From the NCBI GenBank assembly GCA_021234155.1, contig JAJEKV010000014.1:21279513-21343512 (forward strand): 64,000 nucleotides of DNA. Reading direction: 5' to 3'. Shown here piece by piece: positions 9,902 through 22,222 of the stretch. This DNA comes from Isoetes taiwanensis (lineage: Eukaryota; Streptophyta; Lycopodiopsida; Isoetales; Isoetaceae). Made by a program: the position numbers and the translations under genes. The first letter of the stretch is position 1. Every line of letters starts with the position of its first letter. The notes beneath the pieces are model-generated. The model was not told the DNA's origin. It ran no database searches and saw nothing but the letters and a program-made list of their open reading frames with translations.

Positions 9902-12900
9902 GTGTACTCTTGTTGCAGGGCAACACATCGTACATTGGAAGGAAGTCTCCCCTCCTTAAAGAGATAGCCTGAGATTATAAGTGACACAGACTTTGTCATG
10001 TTCAAAGTGATTAAGTTTGAAATGACTTGTAATGTGCAATTTATAACTCTGGGATATAAAAGGTAGAAGTATAGATAAGACATAATCATCGTTTAGGACC
10101 GTCAAAGTCAACAGTGAAGGGTTGTGGAAGTCTGACTGTTTTGACAGTATATCTAATTTAGAAACCATTCTCTTTATACATACGTGTAACTGATTATATA
10201 TTATAGACGGTTATAGATATAAGTAACTTCTATTTGTTCTTTTAATATAACACAGACTTATTACTCTCGCACTGTTTAGTAATCGTCAGTGTTTTACATG
10301 CCCCTCACATATATACTTACCCTTTAATACAATTATAAATTGTACTGTATTTGACATTTTTTTACCTATAGACTTTAATTAGAGACACACGTTCTTCATC
10401 ATTTAGTATTCATAACATTGTTATAACATAATCTAAGTCTCATTATTCCCTCAAGAGTTTGTGTACGACATACATAATTATCTCCTTCCATTATATTTGA
10501 TTATGTGTTTAAATAGTTTTTTTTTCCTTTCGACTATCTTTAATGTTTCCACACGCACACTCTCTATCTTTACCATAGTTTACACTCACATGAGGACACA
10601 TATTAATTCATTGGTTATGTGTATACATTTACCAGATGTCCAGATATTCTTACATTGGCATCGCACAGATACGGCGGAAGCATCGGAAGCATGCCTGGTG
10701 CTTCCTGAGTATGTTATATAGCGATGGTTGAGCAGGTCCTGAACTCTTGCTTGAAGTGGAAATGTGGCACGTTGGGAATGCGGAGTGGTAAGGTATGCTT
10801 ATTTTGGATGGATAGTCGAGAAAATTGGTATGACGATGTTTGTTATCCGATTGAAGCACTAGACCTAATAATTACGAGGATTGATTTATCATGCGGCATA
10901 CATATTGCCATTCAACGTAGAAGGAGAGTGGATATAGCACCATATATCTGATGGAGAAGTGGTTTATGATTATCTACTATAGACGACATTAGAGAGGTAC
11001 TGTACTAAGGTGGAAGCTGGATTATGAGTACCCAGCTCCTGAAATGGAGATCACTTTAGAAGCGTAGGTTTCGACAATTGTGAGGAGCAGGCGCAACCAT
11101 CTAAAAGCTGCAAGGTATGTTAAGTCATGTACCCACATGACAAGTGTGAGACAAGAGGAGCTTGAGAGTTGTTGTAAACAAGGTTTCAAATATAGAGAGT
11201 TTGGAGGGATACTTTGAATAGACCAAAGTTTGGAGTATGAACAAGGTAGGTGCCCAATGAACATCTCATCAGGGAGAATGTACTCTGGACTTGGTATCGT
11301 GTGTGTATCCCGAGGAGTAGCTCCGCGTTGGTATATGCGTACTAGGACCATTTAGTGGTAAAACATAACTAGAAAAAGATAGGATGTATACTAGAACTCC
11401 TAGTTTACAGTTCATATGAATACGGATATAAGGAAGATAGGAGTTCCTATACCAGAAGTTAAACATGTCGACTGGGAACTTAGGGTGGCATCTGCCCCTA
11501 TGGAATTTGTGACTAAAGCTTGAGGACCAAGGTAAACTAAGGCTAGAGAGTCTAGAAAGTGTGGTGTCAAAACCACAGCATATATATAGTACAAGATAGA
11601 CGAGTTGCAGAAATACATTTGCAGCAAGTATGAACATAGCTAGGTGGCTATGTCAAAGACTCACTATGAATCTAGACTTAGAGTTCGCTCACACGTGTTT
11701 ATCACATAATTACACGATAAGAATGGTGGATGTTGGAAGGACCCTTACGGTGGAAGAACCCCAAAAGAGGGTAGACTAGCGTCACCGGCGGGGCATGTGG
11801 CGCAGATAAACAATCACGACCATATAGGCGGTGAACTTTGGCACAAAATAATACTAAAGTTTGTACCCGGGATTGATTAGAATAAAGTGTTGACATTATT
11901 GTGGGGCTTCGAACACAAGCACTCACTACGTATTACAGAGTATGTATCATGATCTGGGGAAAATGATCCATAAAAGGAACACGACCAATGAGAAGAAATA
12001 TTGAAGGGTGGTAGGATCAAAGAAATCCAAACCCATGGTCTAGAGGGGTGCTGCATGGCAGTCCCTAGTTGGTTGGACGAAAAGAGATCCTTTCTCTGGG
12101 AAATGAGACGAGTCAAGGTTTAGACACTAGAGAGAGACAACGTTAATTATAATTATGTCTATAAAATATTACTTAACCCTTACTATGTAACGTCGAATAA
12201 GGTCTAATATAAAGCATATGAATGTAGTATAGATTGAATCATGGCAAGGCCAGAAGAGATTTTGTTATCAAAGCATTTACCAAATGAAAAAAATATTTAA
12301 AGCTATAGGTCTAGGAACGTCGATAACTGGACATTAATTATCGTCGCCTAAAGAATATCCAAGGTGAATAGTGGATTAGAATCCAACTTGGAAGTTTCTA
12401 TCTTACTCCGAGGAATTTCCTTCCATCGCTCAATGTGAACGTATGTCGATATGGTTGCGGGAGACATTCCACAAGGATGGTAATAACTCTTAGGTTATTC
12501 CTAGCCCACCATGGTTGCACAAGTCCGGCGGAGTTGTTGCCACCGCCGCGTTGGTTTAGGGAAGAGTGATGGTAGGCAGGAGTCTCTCTAGAGAAAGAGG
12601 TGCTATTGATATACGAGACCATTATTATCACTTAAAGGAGGCTTACTGTGTTGGTAAAAGGTTTGGTTGGGTGGTGGGAGGTCAAGGGTTCAAGTCCCTA
12701 TAGTACACTTTTATATAAAAGTTGCTATATAGAGAAATAAGTAGTATATGTGTATAAGAAAAATGTAAAACTCACATTACATTCACGAGAGCTTGGTGTG
12801 GTGGTAAGCAACTAAGGTTGTAGTTGGGAGGTCATGTGTTCAAATCTGTGTCGGGGTGCCAAAAAAATACGTATATAAAAAATATAAAAATTTTTATATG

Positions 12901-13312
12901 GCAAAAATACGCGTTTTATACGGTCGGGTGCCGGTGGCATTATACGGGTTTCTATTGAAATTCTGAGACGCCAAAATGCAAGCGGCGCCCGAGTTGACTT
13001 TTGGCCACTTTTTTTGCCGTTTTGATGATGGATATGCCGGACGTGTTGGAGCAAAAATCGCCTCAATCCGAGTTACCTAGAGAAAGTTATGGCCTCCGGA
13101 AGAAAGGGACTGCATTATGCCGAAAACTCAACATAACTTCACCTTAATATTTGGAATTTTTCTTCTTAACTGGCTCAATCCTCATATACTTAGGCCAAAA
13201 CTCATCTTAGTTATGGATTTGGTGTAAGTTTCCTACATTGGAGGTCCCCTACTATCTAACGGTCTAACGAGTTAGACATGGCGAGTGCTATGATCTGGTC
13301 TACCAAGATCAT
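9902..13312 (-). mobile_element. First complete internal region, non-coding
   Basis: With PBS and PPT it spans 9863-13325, about 3.46 kb, uninterrupted by other elements. It is the empty-site reference for the LINE (target near 10566, phrase CACTCTCTATCTTTACC) and for the hAT element (target TTGTGAGG near 11076). Only short frames without recognisable domains occur, for example 10724-10951 on plus. Confidence 0.8.
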
Positions 13313-13324
13313 GCTCTGATACCA
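13313..13324 (-). promoter_or_regulatory. Primer-binding site next to LTR2
   Basis: Same TGGTATCAGAGC site, one base from the LTR, serving the first internal region. Confidence 0.85.
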
Positions 13325-13325
13325 C

Positions 13326-14923
13326 TGTGACGCTCCCCGAATCCATACGATGCTCCCATCGTATAAATATGGGAAATTCCCCTCCCATGGCGAATCCATC
13401 ACCACGAAAGGCCCTCCGTCTGACTCGGACCACTTGTGATGGCCAAGTGTCCGGGTGAAGGACACGGAGGTGTCATTCGTCCCATGCCTTTTATGGGAAT
13501 CCTATATAGTGGAAGCATACATACATGTTAGCACCTAGTAACAATACTAATAAATAATATACCACCACGAAGGGTGGCCCATCATCATCAATATAACTAA
13601 CAACAGAATACCAACATAACAAAGGAAATACACCATAACTAAGGGCTCTACCCCGAGCTCAGACTCCATGGGGGCGACTGACGGTCAGGGCCTCAAGATA
13701 ACAACAGACAGAGGTATAACATGGCAATTGCTGGCATAAGACAATGGCTAGGATAGTCCACTCCATCTGCCCCTCCTGTGCACAGTTTGCAGATAGGCTG
13801 AATCATGCTATGACGTGCTTGTAGCCCTCCGGAGACACAATCCCAAGGAATCACCCTTCGGGACTACTCCGGGTTACATCTCCCCGGTCCGATGAGGCAG
13901 GTCAGAGAGGCGTCTCCTCCCAGAGCATGACGGATCCCTGGGTGTGCTAGAGAACACGTGCCGCATCAGCGACTCCCGCATCCATACCCGACTTACTCCC
14001 CTAAATCTAAAGGCCAGCTCACTAGCCCGTTCAAGCCCAGGGCGTCCATATAGGCACCTCCCTCTGGCCCAGAGAGTGTCAAACCCATACCCGGCCCACA
14101 CACAGTGACCAGCTATAAGCCTAGCACACTATAGGAGTCATGTGGTCGCGCTAGACAAGACCCCATCCCCCATTCACCATCATACTCGTTATCTGGTGCT
14201 GAACCACATCATAGCATCCACAGCCAGGTTGGCTCTTGTGCACAGGCCGCATTTATTGGGTATTAAGGGTTCTATCTAGGAGCATCTCTACTTCTAGATG
14301 GCCTTTAGGTCTCTACCCCCTTTTACCCATACAACACAGGAGGAACAGAAAGAGAGTTATCCTTATACATCCATCCATCCATAGCTTCGAATAGAACATA
14401 AAATAGAGATTAACCATACATCTATTCATACAAGGGTTAATCCTAGCTACCTTCTGAGCATACAAAGGGTTAGTCCTATGACTATCTAGGAATCCAAGCT
14501 ATCTAGGTACTAATCGGGATCATAGCTAGCTCTACTATCTCTCTGGTTCTCCATCCTTCTGGCTGGAACAGGGTGGAACAACAGCTTCTCCTCCACCAAC
14601 CTCCCCCAATTCGAATTGGGGCAAATGGGGGTAGAAAATCCCAATTTGGGTCCCACGTTAGCAACTCTCTCTTGCCCAATCGATTTGGGCCAGGTGGCAA
14701 CTCTAGATTGGTTAATATTAGCTAATTTGATATTTCAGGCCATTTTAATATTACGTTAAGCCCTAAATTCGAATTAGGGTTTTGGGTTAGTTTTCCACTT
14801 TAATGATTAATTATTAACATAGCTAACCTTAGCTTATGAATAATTAATGTGCCATTAATTATTCATAGTGACGTGTCACGTATTTATACTTAAAAAAGGC
14901 GTATAAATATGTGGAACGCCACA
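13326..14923 (-). repeat. LTR2 of the gypsy-type array
   Basis: 1598 bp, shared between the two internal regions. The right terminus has mutated from CGTCACA to CGCCACA. Flanked left by the tRNA-Met PBS and right by the purine tract. Confidence 0.87.
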
Positions 14924-14962
14924 TTCTCCCCACCTTAAAAATGATGTTGTCCTCAGCATCAT
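14924..14962 (-). promoter_or_regulatory. Polypurine tract (unit 2)
   Basis: Same purine tract next to LTR2. The neighbouring hairpin has one arm base changed (ATGATGTTG) so the stem is weakened. Confidence 0.8.
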
Positions 14963-15659
14963 GTGTACTCTTGTTGCAGGGCAACACATCGTACATTGGA
15001 AGGAAGTCTCCCCTCCTTAAAGAGATAGCCTGAGATTATAAGTGACACAGTCTTTGTCATGTTCACAGTGATTAAGTTTGAAATGACTTGTAATGTGCAA
15101 TTTATAACTCTGGGATATAAAAGGTAGAAGTATAGATCAGACATAATCATCGTTTAGGACCGTCAAAGTCAACAGTGAAGGGTTGTGGAAGTCTGACTGT
15201 TTTGACAGTATATCTAATTTAGAAACCATTCTCTTTATACATACATGTAACTGATTATATATTATAGACGGTTATAGATATAAGTAACTTCTATTTGTTC
15301 TTTTAATATAACACAGACTTATTACTCTCGCACTGTTTAGTAATCGTCAGTGTTTTACATGCCCCTCACATATATACTTACCCTTTAATACAATTATACA
15401 TTGTACTGTATCTGACATTTTTTTACCTATAGACTTTAATTAGAGACACGCGTTCTTCATCATTTAGTATTCATAACATTGTTATAACATAATCTAAGTC
15501 TCATTATTCCCTCAGGAGTTTGTGTACGACATACATAATTATCTCCTTCCATTATATTTGATTATGTGTTTAAATAGTTTTTTTTTCCTTTCGACTATCT
15601 TTAATGTTTCCACACGCACACTCTCTTTCCAAACATCAATTTAAAGCCTCTTCTGGCAG

Positions 15660-16625
15660 CGCCATCCTTACTCTCTGAAGGCGGCAGAATTTTGATCGAT
15701 CATATCTCTCACATCCGGTGTCAGATTTTTATGTGCTTGGGCTTGTTGGAAAGCTGGTTCAGAGATCTTTCCAACGGTGTATGGTACTTGCATGCTTGGC
15801 TTTGTTTCTGTGCTCAAATTGGCACTTTTCCGGGCTGTGTGCTAGGGTTTCTGTGGCAACCGGTAGACACTTTGACGGACTGTATCTCTCACATCCGGTG
15901 TCAGATTTTCATGTGCTTGGGCTTGTTGGAAAGCTGGTTCAGAGAGCTTTCCAACGATATATGATACCTGCATGCTTGTCTTTGTTTCTGTGCTCAAATC
16001 TGCTGTTTTCCGGGCTGTGTGCTAGGGTTTTTGTGGCAGCCCTTCTTCTTCCTTCTTTGAGAAGTATAGCCCTCGCCTGATGCCGTTGTTGGCCTTGGCC
16101 ACGCGGTGTTGAAAGGTGTGTGTTGTACTCTTATTGAAGGTTAAGAGAATGTTTTACTAATTCATACCCTAGTTCCTGATGGTGGTGTTGATGAAAGTCT
16201 GACACCAATATAGGGATTGGCGTATGTGTTAGTAAGTATTCGATTGGTCTCGTCTTGTGGCAGAATTTTGATCGGTCATATCTCTCGCATCCGGTGTCAG
16301 ATTTTCATGTGCTTGGGCTTGTTGGAAAGGTGGTTCAGAGATCTTTCCAACGGTGTATGGTACCTGCATGCTTGGCTTTATTTCTATGCTCAAATTGGCA
16401 CTTTTCCGGGCTGTGTGCTAGGGTTATGTGGCAATCGGTAGACACTTCAACGGACTGTATCTCTCACATCCATTAATCGATTTTCATGTGCTTAGGCTTG
16501 TTGGAAAGCTGGTTCAGAGAGCTTTCCAACGGTGTATGATACCTGCATGCTTGTCTTTGTTTCAGTGCTCAAATCTGCACTTTTCCATGCTGTGTGCTAG
16601 GGTTTTTGTGGCAGCCGGTACACAC
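15660..16625 (+). repeat. LINE 5' region with ~180-bp promoter-like monomers
   Basis: The phrase TATCTCTCACATCCGGTGTC or variants starts at about 15703, 15883, 16279 and 16458. Monomers are 180 and 179 bp apart within each pair, and the two pairs are about 576 bp apart, separated by a ~200-bp unrelated stretch. Tandem monomers upstream of ORF1 recall the promoter monomers of some mammalian L1 families; a promoter role here is inference. Open frames spanning them are repeat artefacts. Confidence 0.85.
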
Positions 16626-16663
16626 CAGATATCCAGGAGTCGTCGCCCAAGTCATACCCCAAG

Positions 16664-17911
16664 TCATGGCCACAGACACAGTTCCGTGTGTGGACCCACA
16701 CTTGGTTGGTGAGCTACCTCAGACCACACCAACCCATCCTGGAAAGGCCCAAACACACCAACCACCGGTTGACCCCACGGCAGAGCCCTCCAGGGAAGAC
16801 CATGAAGCGGGGCCACCAAGGAAGAGGCCTCGGGCAGGGGGAGAGACGTCTTCCATGAAGGGGAGGCCCTTGCCAAGGCCCGGGCCGACCCGATAGGGCG
16901 GGCCATACAGTAATCCGCCAAATTCGAACCTTGGAGCCGCATCCAAAGCGAGGGTTGAGGCCAATGGTGCACGCCTTTGCGTGCCTCCGACAGAGGTGGA
17001 GAACATAACATCTCGGATGTTGCACGTGCAGCTTGGTGCCGAAAAACGGCGAATCACGTAATTGGAGGATCGCGACGACAGGGCACATGATAGCATCCAC
17101 TTGCTACAATTTGACAGACAAAGAATACCAGCGAGGAGCTTGCGGATATGAGGGGGCGGTAGACACCGCGGTTGGCGTTTATGGAAGCCGGGACGCAGGA
17201 TAGGAACCGGGTAGAGCAGGGAGACACTCAGAACCCTCGCTCTCGATCCGTGCCGAGGTTGAGGGAGGCTAAGGCCACGCGACGAGAGGAGCACAGCCGC
17301 CCTCTCCCCGCCGAGGTTGCGGAGGTCGCCATCGCGAGACAAGGATTCCGTGCTGCTCGAAGCTAGCCGCGTAATCGAAGCCGAGGATAAGGATTTAGCA
17401 CGAGATCGGGAGCTACAGGAGCTTCGGGCGGCCGTTGCCCAGCAAGGCAAGGGCCTCCATGCCGAGGCACATGAGCAACTCCGCCATTGCACGCGGGAGA
17501 TGGCAAGACATGACAACGTCCTGCAAGAGCTGAGCTCCAGACTCCGGAGAACAGAAACCACAGCAAAGAACATACCAACCCCGCGAACCCACCAACCTAC
17601 AGGACGTCAACCTGGAACACATGCTGCGGACACATCAGATCACGCCGGGCCGCCACCACCCCGGCGCCGGCCACAGCCTATGCCTCACCCACCTCAACCA
17701 ACACCTGGTGCGGCCCCCGCCGAACTCCAGGAACAGAGACGCAGGAGCCGCAATGTGGTAGTGCGAGGCCTGACGGAGGAGTCGGGAGAACATCTCACTT
17801 CCCGACTCCAGACACAGATCTTGGACCGGATGATGTTCCCAGCACCTGTGACCATTGGAAAGGCGAGGTCATGGAATTGGCGCCACGATCCCCGGGTGGT
17901 CATCTTCCGCG
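16664..17911 (+). pseudogene. LINE ORF1-like protein, broken
   Basis: An opening stretch (frame from 16664) is Pro/Thr-rich and ends in a basic patch (RKRPR), then stops at 16896. After a frame break the frame at 17317-17916 encodes a Glu/Arg-rich, heptad-like segment suited to a coiled coil, a Pro-rich linker, and then RSRNVVVRGLTEESGE, which resembles the start of the RRM-like RNA-binding domain of LINE ORF1 proteins. Such proteins bind LINE RNA in the cytoplasmic ribonucleoprotein. At least two frameshifts or stops separate the pieces, so no intact product is expected. The clade of the ORF1 is not determinable by eye. Confidence 0.6.
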
Positions 17912-18240
17912 GTTGAGAGCGTGCGGGCGGGTGGCCATCCCGTCGGGCGCGGAAGTTGAAGGGGACGGCTCAGACGTTGGCCGGGACTTGACCCCAAAGA
18001 CAAAGAAGAGACCAAGGCGGAGCTCGGCCAAAGTCGAGGACTGCCCCGGACATGGAGGGGCAGCCGGGCTGGTCCGGGAAGGATGCGGGAATTCGGGTAG
18101 CCAAACAGGGGATGCAGGCACTCCGCCCCCTCGAGTCCCCTCCGAGGGGCCCAACGGCAAGACAGCATCCACATCTTCCGCTCCCCACAGGACCACCACT
18201 ACCACCGGACCTGAAGTGGCGATGCATGCCACTAAATAGG

Positions 18241-19300
18241 GATCGTGCCTCAGCGTGGTATCCTGGAATTGCCGCGGCTTTCCATGGCAGAAGGGGGACA
18301 GTCTCAATTCCGTCGCCATGGACATGGACCTTATCTTCCTCATGGAAACATGGGAACATGCTTTGGTCACAGTGCTACGATTTGCCAGATACCAGGCGCT
18401 ACTCGCCTTCAATGAGTGCACCGAAACGAGGATACGGAGGAATTGCGTGTTACTACCGGGCGGCCTTGGCCCAATCGGTCTCCCCGTGCAAAGGCGGTGC
18501 ACAACAGATATACTTGTGGGTGCGAAAGTGAATGTAACGGCGGCAGCCCTCTCTTTGTGGCGGCTTGCTACTTCCCGCATGCTGAGAGCAACTTTTACCA
18601 CACGCACTTGGATGTGGACAGGCAGGAGCCCTATGTCGATCTATATGATGACATACAGCAGTACAGACAATTGGGCAAGGTCATGTTGCTTGGAGACTTC
18701 AATGCGCCGCGCCTGAGGGGCAGAGCGGATCCCAAAATTCGCACCTCTAGCTGAGGATGTGTTGCAAATGGACCCCGCAGAGATGGTTTGGCCAAGGGCG
18801 TCAGGTGAAAGCCAGGTGACACGGTATGGCCGGCATTTCTTTGTTCTTTGGATCTTTGACCTGGTCATTTGCAATGGGTCAAGACAGATGGCGCCCCTCC
18901 GATCGCTTCACTTGTAGGCGGGAGAACCGTGGGGCGCACCAGTGTGGTGGATTACGTGCTAGCAGATGAGCAATGCCTACACTTGATCACTCGCTTCAGT
19001 GTCGGGACAGGTGGCCGGGCATCAGCCCCTATTCTTGCAGATAGATTGGCAGGCCAACCGAGCACCCATTGCCCCAACACCCCATGTACCACTTGCTGCG
19101 TGCGGACTATGATCATGCGGGCGGTCTATGCGAGCATGCTTGAGCATGAGCTGCCGGGAGTGCTGCAACTCCCCACACTTCAACAACAGACGGCCCAAAT
19201 TGAACCAGGCTCCTTCGAGGGTAGGGGATGATGCTTTGGGAGAGGCCGCCTCGACGATCCACCGGGGGCTGCAATCACCTTCCCTCGCAAATCATCGGTT
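18241..19300 (+). pseudogene. LINE ORF2 endonuclease region (APE type), broken
   Basis: The frame at 18255 reads VSWNCRGFPW and then LMETWEHA, matching the N-terminal Asn and the catalytic Glu of apurinic-type LINE endonucleases. A second frame at 18416-18754 carries VMLLGDFNAP, the conserved Asp-Phe-Asn motif. A third, from 18869, has VVDYVLADEQCLHLITRFSV, typical of the C-terminal part of the domain. The family nicks target DNA to start target-primed reverse transcription. The three frames show at least two frameshifts, so the enzyme is inactive here. A diverged minus-strand copy lies at 29380-29830. Confidence 0.75.
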
Positions 19301-19639
19301 CGGCGGCGAATGTCGGGAGCTGAAACGATGGCTCCGCCAAGTCTTTGGACCCCACCATTCGCCCAGAGCCGTCCCGTCAATACCGCTCCTTCCTCAAGAC
19401 CAAGAAAGCGTGTACCTTGCGAGCACCGAAGAATGAGATGTTTGGTCTTCTAGACCGCCACCCTAGGGCCTTCGGAGAAAGGTCTTGACTAAGCCCCACC
19501 CACGGGAAATATTACCCCGAACAATGGGTGAGATACTTGCGGCGGTTGTATGACCCAATGGGAAGCCGGGCACCAAGACCCTCCGTGCCTAGGCCTATCG
19601 GGTCATTCTTGGGGATGTCATAATGGGCCCGCAACGCCT

Positions 19640-21190
19640 CGCTATCCGGGAAGGCGGCAGATTTGGATGGTATGCGTGCGTGAGCTTCTCAAGTGGGCGG
19701 GCCCCAATGGTGCCGGTTCTCCTGAAGACTCTTCAACGAGGGCATTGCAAGAAGGCTTCCCCAACCGGACTACCAAGAGTTGTGCCCATATACAAAGCGG
19801 GGGACCCCCATTGCCCAACTATCGTTACCATTATGGTCGGGTTCGTCTTTGCCAAGTTGCTTGCCGGATTCTTGAGCGGCGATTGACACTTTGGGCAGAG
19901 GATGGAGAAGTGGGCTCTCACGCAGCAGGGCTTCCGCCCGGCATTCTACTATTGACCATATCTTCACTCTGCGAACACTCATAGAGGATAGCCGGAATCA
20001 ACGCTTTAACTGCATCTGCTGTTGCTTTGTGGATTTCGCAGGCTTTTGACACGAAGGCTCTGGATAAGTTGTGGGATAGATTGAGACAACTAGGGACCCC
20101 CGTCGACTTGCGAATGCTATATACGCACTATCATAACGCAGGCTTGCTCCGGCCGTCTCACACCGCTTCGGGGAGCCCGTTGTTAGTAGCATTGGGGTGC
20201 GCCGGGCTGCCCTTTATCCCCGAATTCTCTTGGCTTGTACATTGACCAGCTAGAAGAATGGCTAGGCCGAAAGCACGGGGAGGTGCTCAGTTGATGCACC
20301 ACATAATCCGCAACTCATATATGCCGATGATGTTGACTGCTTCGCATATACCCCGAGGACATGCAACGCCACCGGATGCTTTGGACACTTTCGCCAATTC
20401 ACCGACATGAGAGTTAACTTGGCCAAGACAAGGGTGTTCTTGGTCCCATCATCCCAAGCACCCACGACTTCCCTCATTCACTTACCAGGCGGTAGTGGAG
20501 GTGGCTCAGTCTTATAAGTATTTGGGCATTGAGTTTTCTACTACCACACACCGGGATGCATCCATCGGGTTACGGTCACTGCAGTGGAAAGCCCTCAGAT
20601 GCAATGCAAAACAACAGATCACAAGGCGGTAGCCATGCATGGGGTCACCAGCACACTTGTTCGTGGCCTTGGTTGAACCGGGTCCTCCTCTATGGGGCGT
20701 AGTGTTGGGGCCGTGATATCCCTCACCACTTGGAACGATCTAGAGCAGGTACGTAAGGCCTTCTTGGCCCGGGCCGGGAGAAATCCACGGTCCCATATCG
20801 ATCTTGCTCCGGAGACTTCCTTCCTTCCATTACGAGGGTCATTTGGAACGTCACATTATTTACTTCCGAAGGTGGTGGCTATGGATGAAGCCCGACGCCC
20901 AACCTTGCTTTGGCGGTGGCGATGGGCCCGGCGACTCAAAGCTTCGCTGGAAAGACAAGCAAGCCCAGTGGTTCTCGCTATGGAATGTGCGAGCACACGG
21001 ATGTGGACCCGTGCATACACCGGAAGGAACGCTGGCCGCCTTGAAGCAAGATTTGGATGCTTGCTTCATGGCCAAGCTTTGGGATGCAGAGGCCCGCCAC
21101 ATGTCAAGGTGGCAAATTATCGACAAAGGGTTAATCCCATGCTCACGGGGGCCCACACCACTACACATTGCACCCATCTACCCATGAAAA
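19640..21190 (+). pseudogene. LINE ORF2 reverse transcriptase and C-terminal region, broken
   Basis: Motifs seen in scattered frames: VVPIYKAGD near 19775-19805; CCCFVDFA followed by a break in motif A near 20020-20050, where bases are missing between FVDFA and AFD; YADDVDCFA with intact YADD at 20320-20331; and YKYLGIEFSTTTHRDAS near 20510-20560 in the thumb. The frame at 20804-21187 resembles the segment after the RT in the LINE at 38663. The enzyme would copy LINE RNA onto nicked chromosomal DNA. Many frameshifts mean it cannot be made as one protein. Confidence 0.75.
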
Positions 21191-21672
21191 AGCGCAGGTG
21201 ATTGCTTCCATTCGCGACAGTGCACACCACCTCCGCATTGAGACGGGGAGATGGATTCGGGAGCGTGAGGACAGAGTCCGCCAATGCCGTCAACGAGCCA
21301 TTGAGGATGAAAGTCACGCCCTCCGGGCCCGTCCGCTGCGACGAGCATATCCGGGCTCGGTATGCTCGGTTAGTTGTGCCCCATCGCCTTGCATGAGCTA
21401 ATGAAGCACGCCTCCTGTAGGCTTGTTGGGATCGTACCTCCGTGAGGTAATGGATACGCTGGACTCGCTTATGCCCCCTCGTCCGGCATTAACCTCACCG
21501 CATACTTGTGATTATGTATATAATTGTGCGGTATGTCGAAGATCCTTATTGCTACTAAGGTTTTCCCAAAAACCCTTCCGGGGGTTTAATCCTGGTAGTA
21601 ATATCGCTGCTTTGCTCTCTCTTTGTACTTGGGTCCCATAGGCCAGTTGGTCTCCGTGGACGATAAAATCAT

Positions 21673-21702
21673 ATTCTATTCTATTCTATTCTATTCTATT
21701 CT
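21673..21702 (+). repeat. (ATTCT)n LINE tail
   Basis: About six pentamer units directly at the 3' boundary of the LINE, where the host LTR element resumes. Confidence 0.9.
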
Positions 21703-22222
21703 ATCTTTACCATAGTTTATACTCACATGAGGACACATATTAATTCATTGGTTATGTGTATACATTTACCAGATGTCCAGATATTCTTACATTGGCATCG
21801 CACAGATACGGCGGAAGCATCGGAAGCATGCCTGGTGCTTCCTGAGTCTGTTATATAGCGATGGTTGAGCAGGTCCTGAACTCTTGCTTGAAGTGGAAAT
21901 GTGGCACGTTGGGAATGCGGAGTGGTAAGGTATGCTTATTTTGGATGGATAGTCGAGAAAATTGGTATGACGATGTTTGTTATCCGATTGAAGCACTAGA
22001 CCTAATAATTACGAGGATTGATTTATCATGCGGCATACATATTGCCATTCAACGTAGAAGGAGAGTGGATATAGCACCATATATCTGATGGAGAAGTGGT
22101 TTATGATTATCTACTATAGACGACATTAGAGAGGTACTGTACTAAGGTGGAAGCTGGATTATGAGTACCCAGCTCCTGAAATGGAGATCACTTTAGAAGC
22201 GTAGGTTTCGACAATTGTGAGG

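Larger units (their letters stand above)
15627..21702 (+). mobile_element. 6.08-kb LINE with a microsatellite (ATTCT)n tail
   Basis: A complete-length but decayed non-LTR retrotransposon, GC-richer than its host. Order: 5' region with ~180-bp monomers, ORF1-like region, endonuclease, reverse transcriptase with an intact YADD at 20320-20331, C-terminal region, tail of about six ATTCT units. Comparison with the undisturbed unit at 10550-10580 fixes both edges: host sequence stops after ACTCTCT and resumes at ATCTTTACC. No target duplication longer than about 3 bp can be shown because the tail resembles the target. Clade is uncertain; it is related to the LINE at 38663 and differs from the poly(A)-tailed L1s. 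Confidence 0.87.

Noticed and set aside
10724-10951. 75-codon frame repeated identically at 21861-22088
   Set aside because: Identical because the host retroelement is duplicated; no domain or codon-level signal beyond that.
16719-17573. 284-codon minus-strand frame
   Set aside because: It lies opposite the GC-rich LINE ORF1 region; long antisense frames are expected in such composition and the peptide is low in recognisable structure.
17900-18607. 235-codon minus-strand frame
   Set aside because: Antisense to the ORF1-endonuclease junction of the LINE, whose plus-strand motifs are clear.
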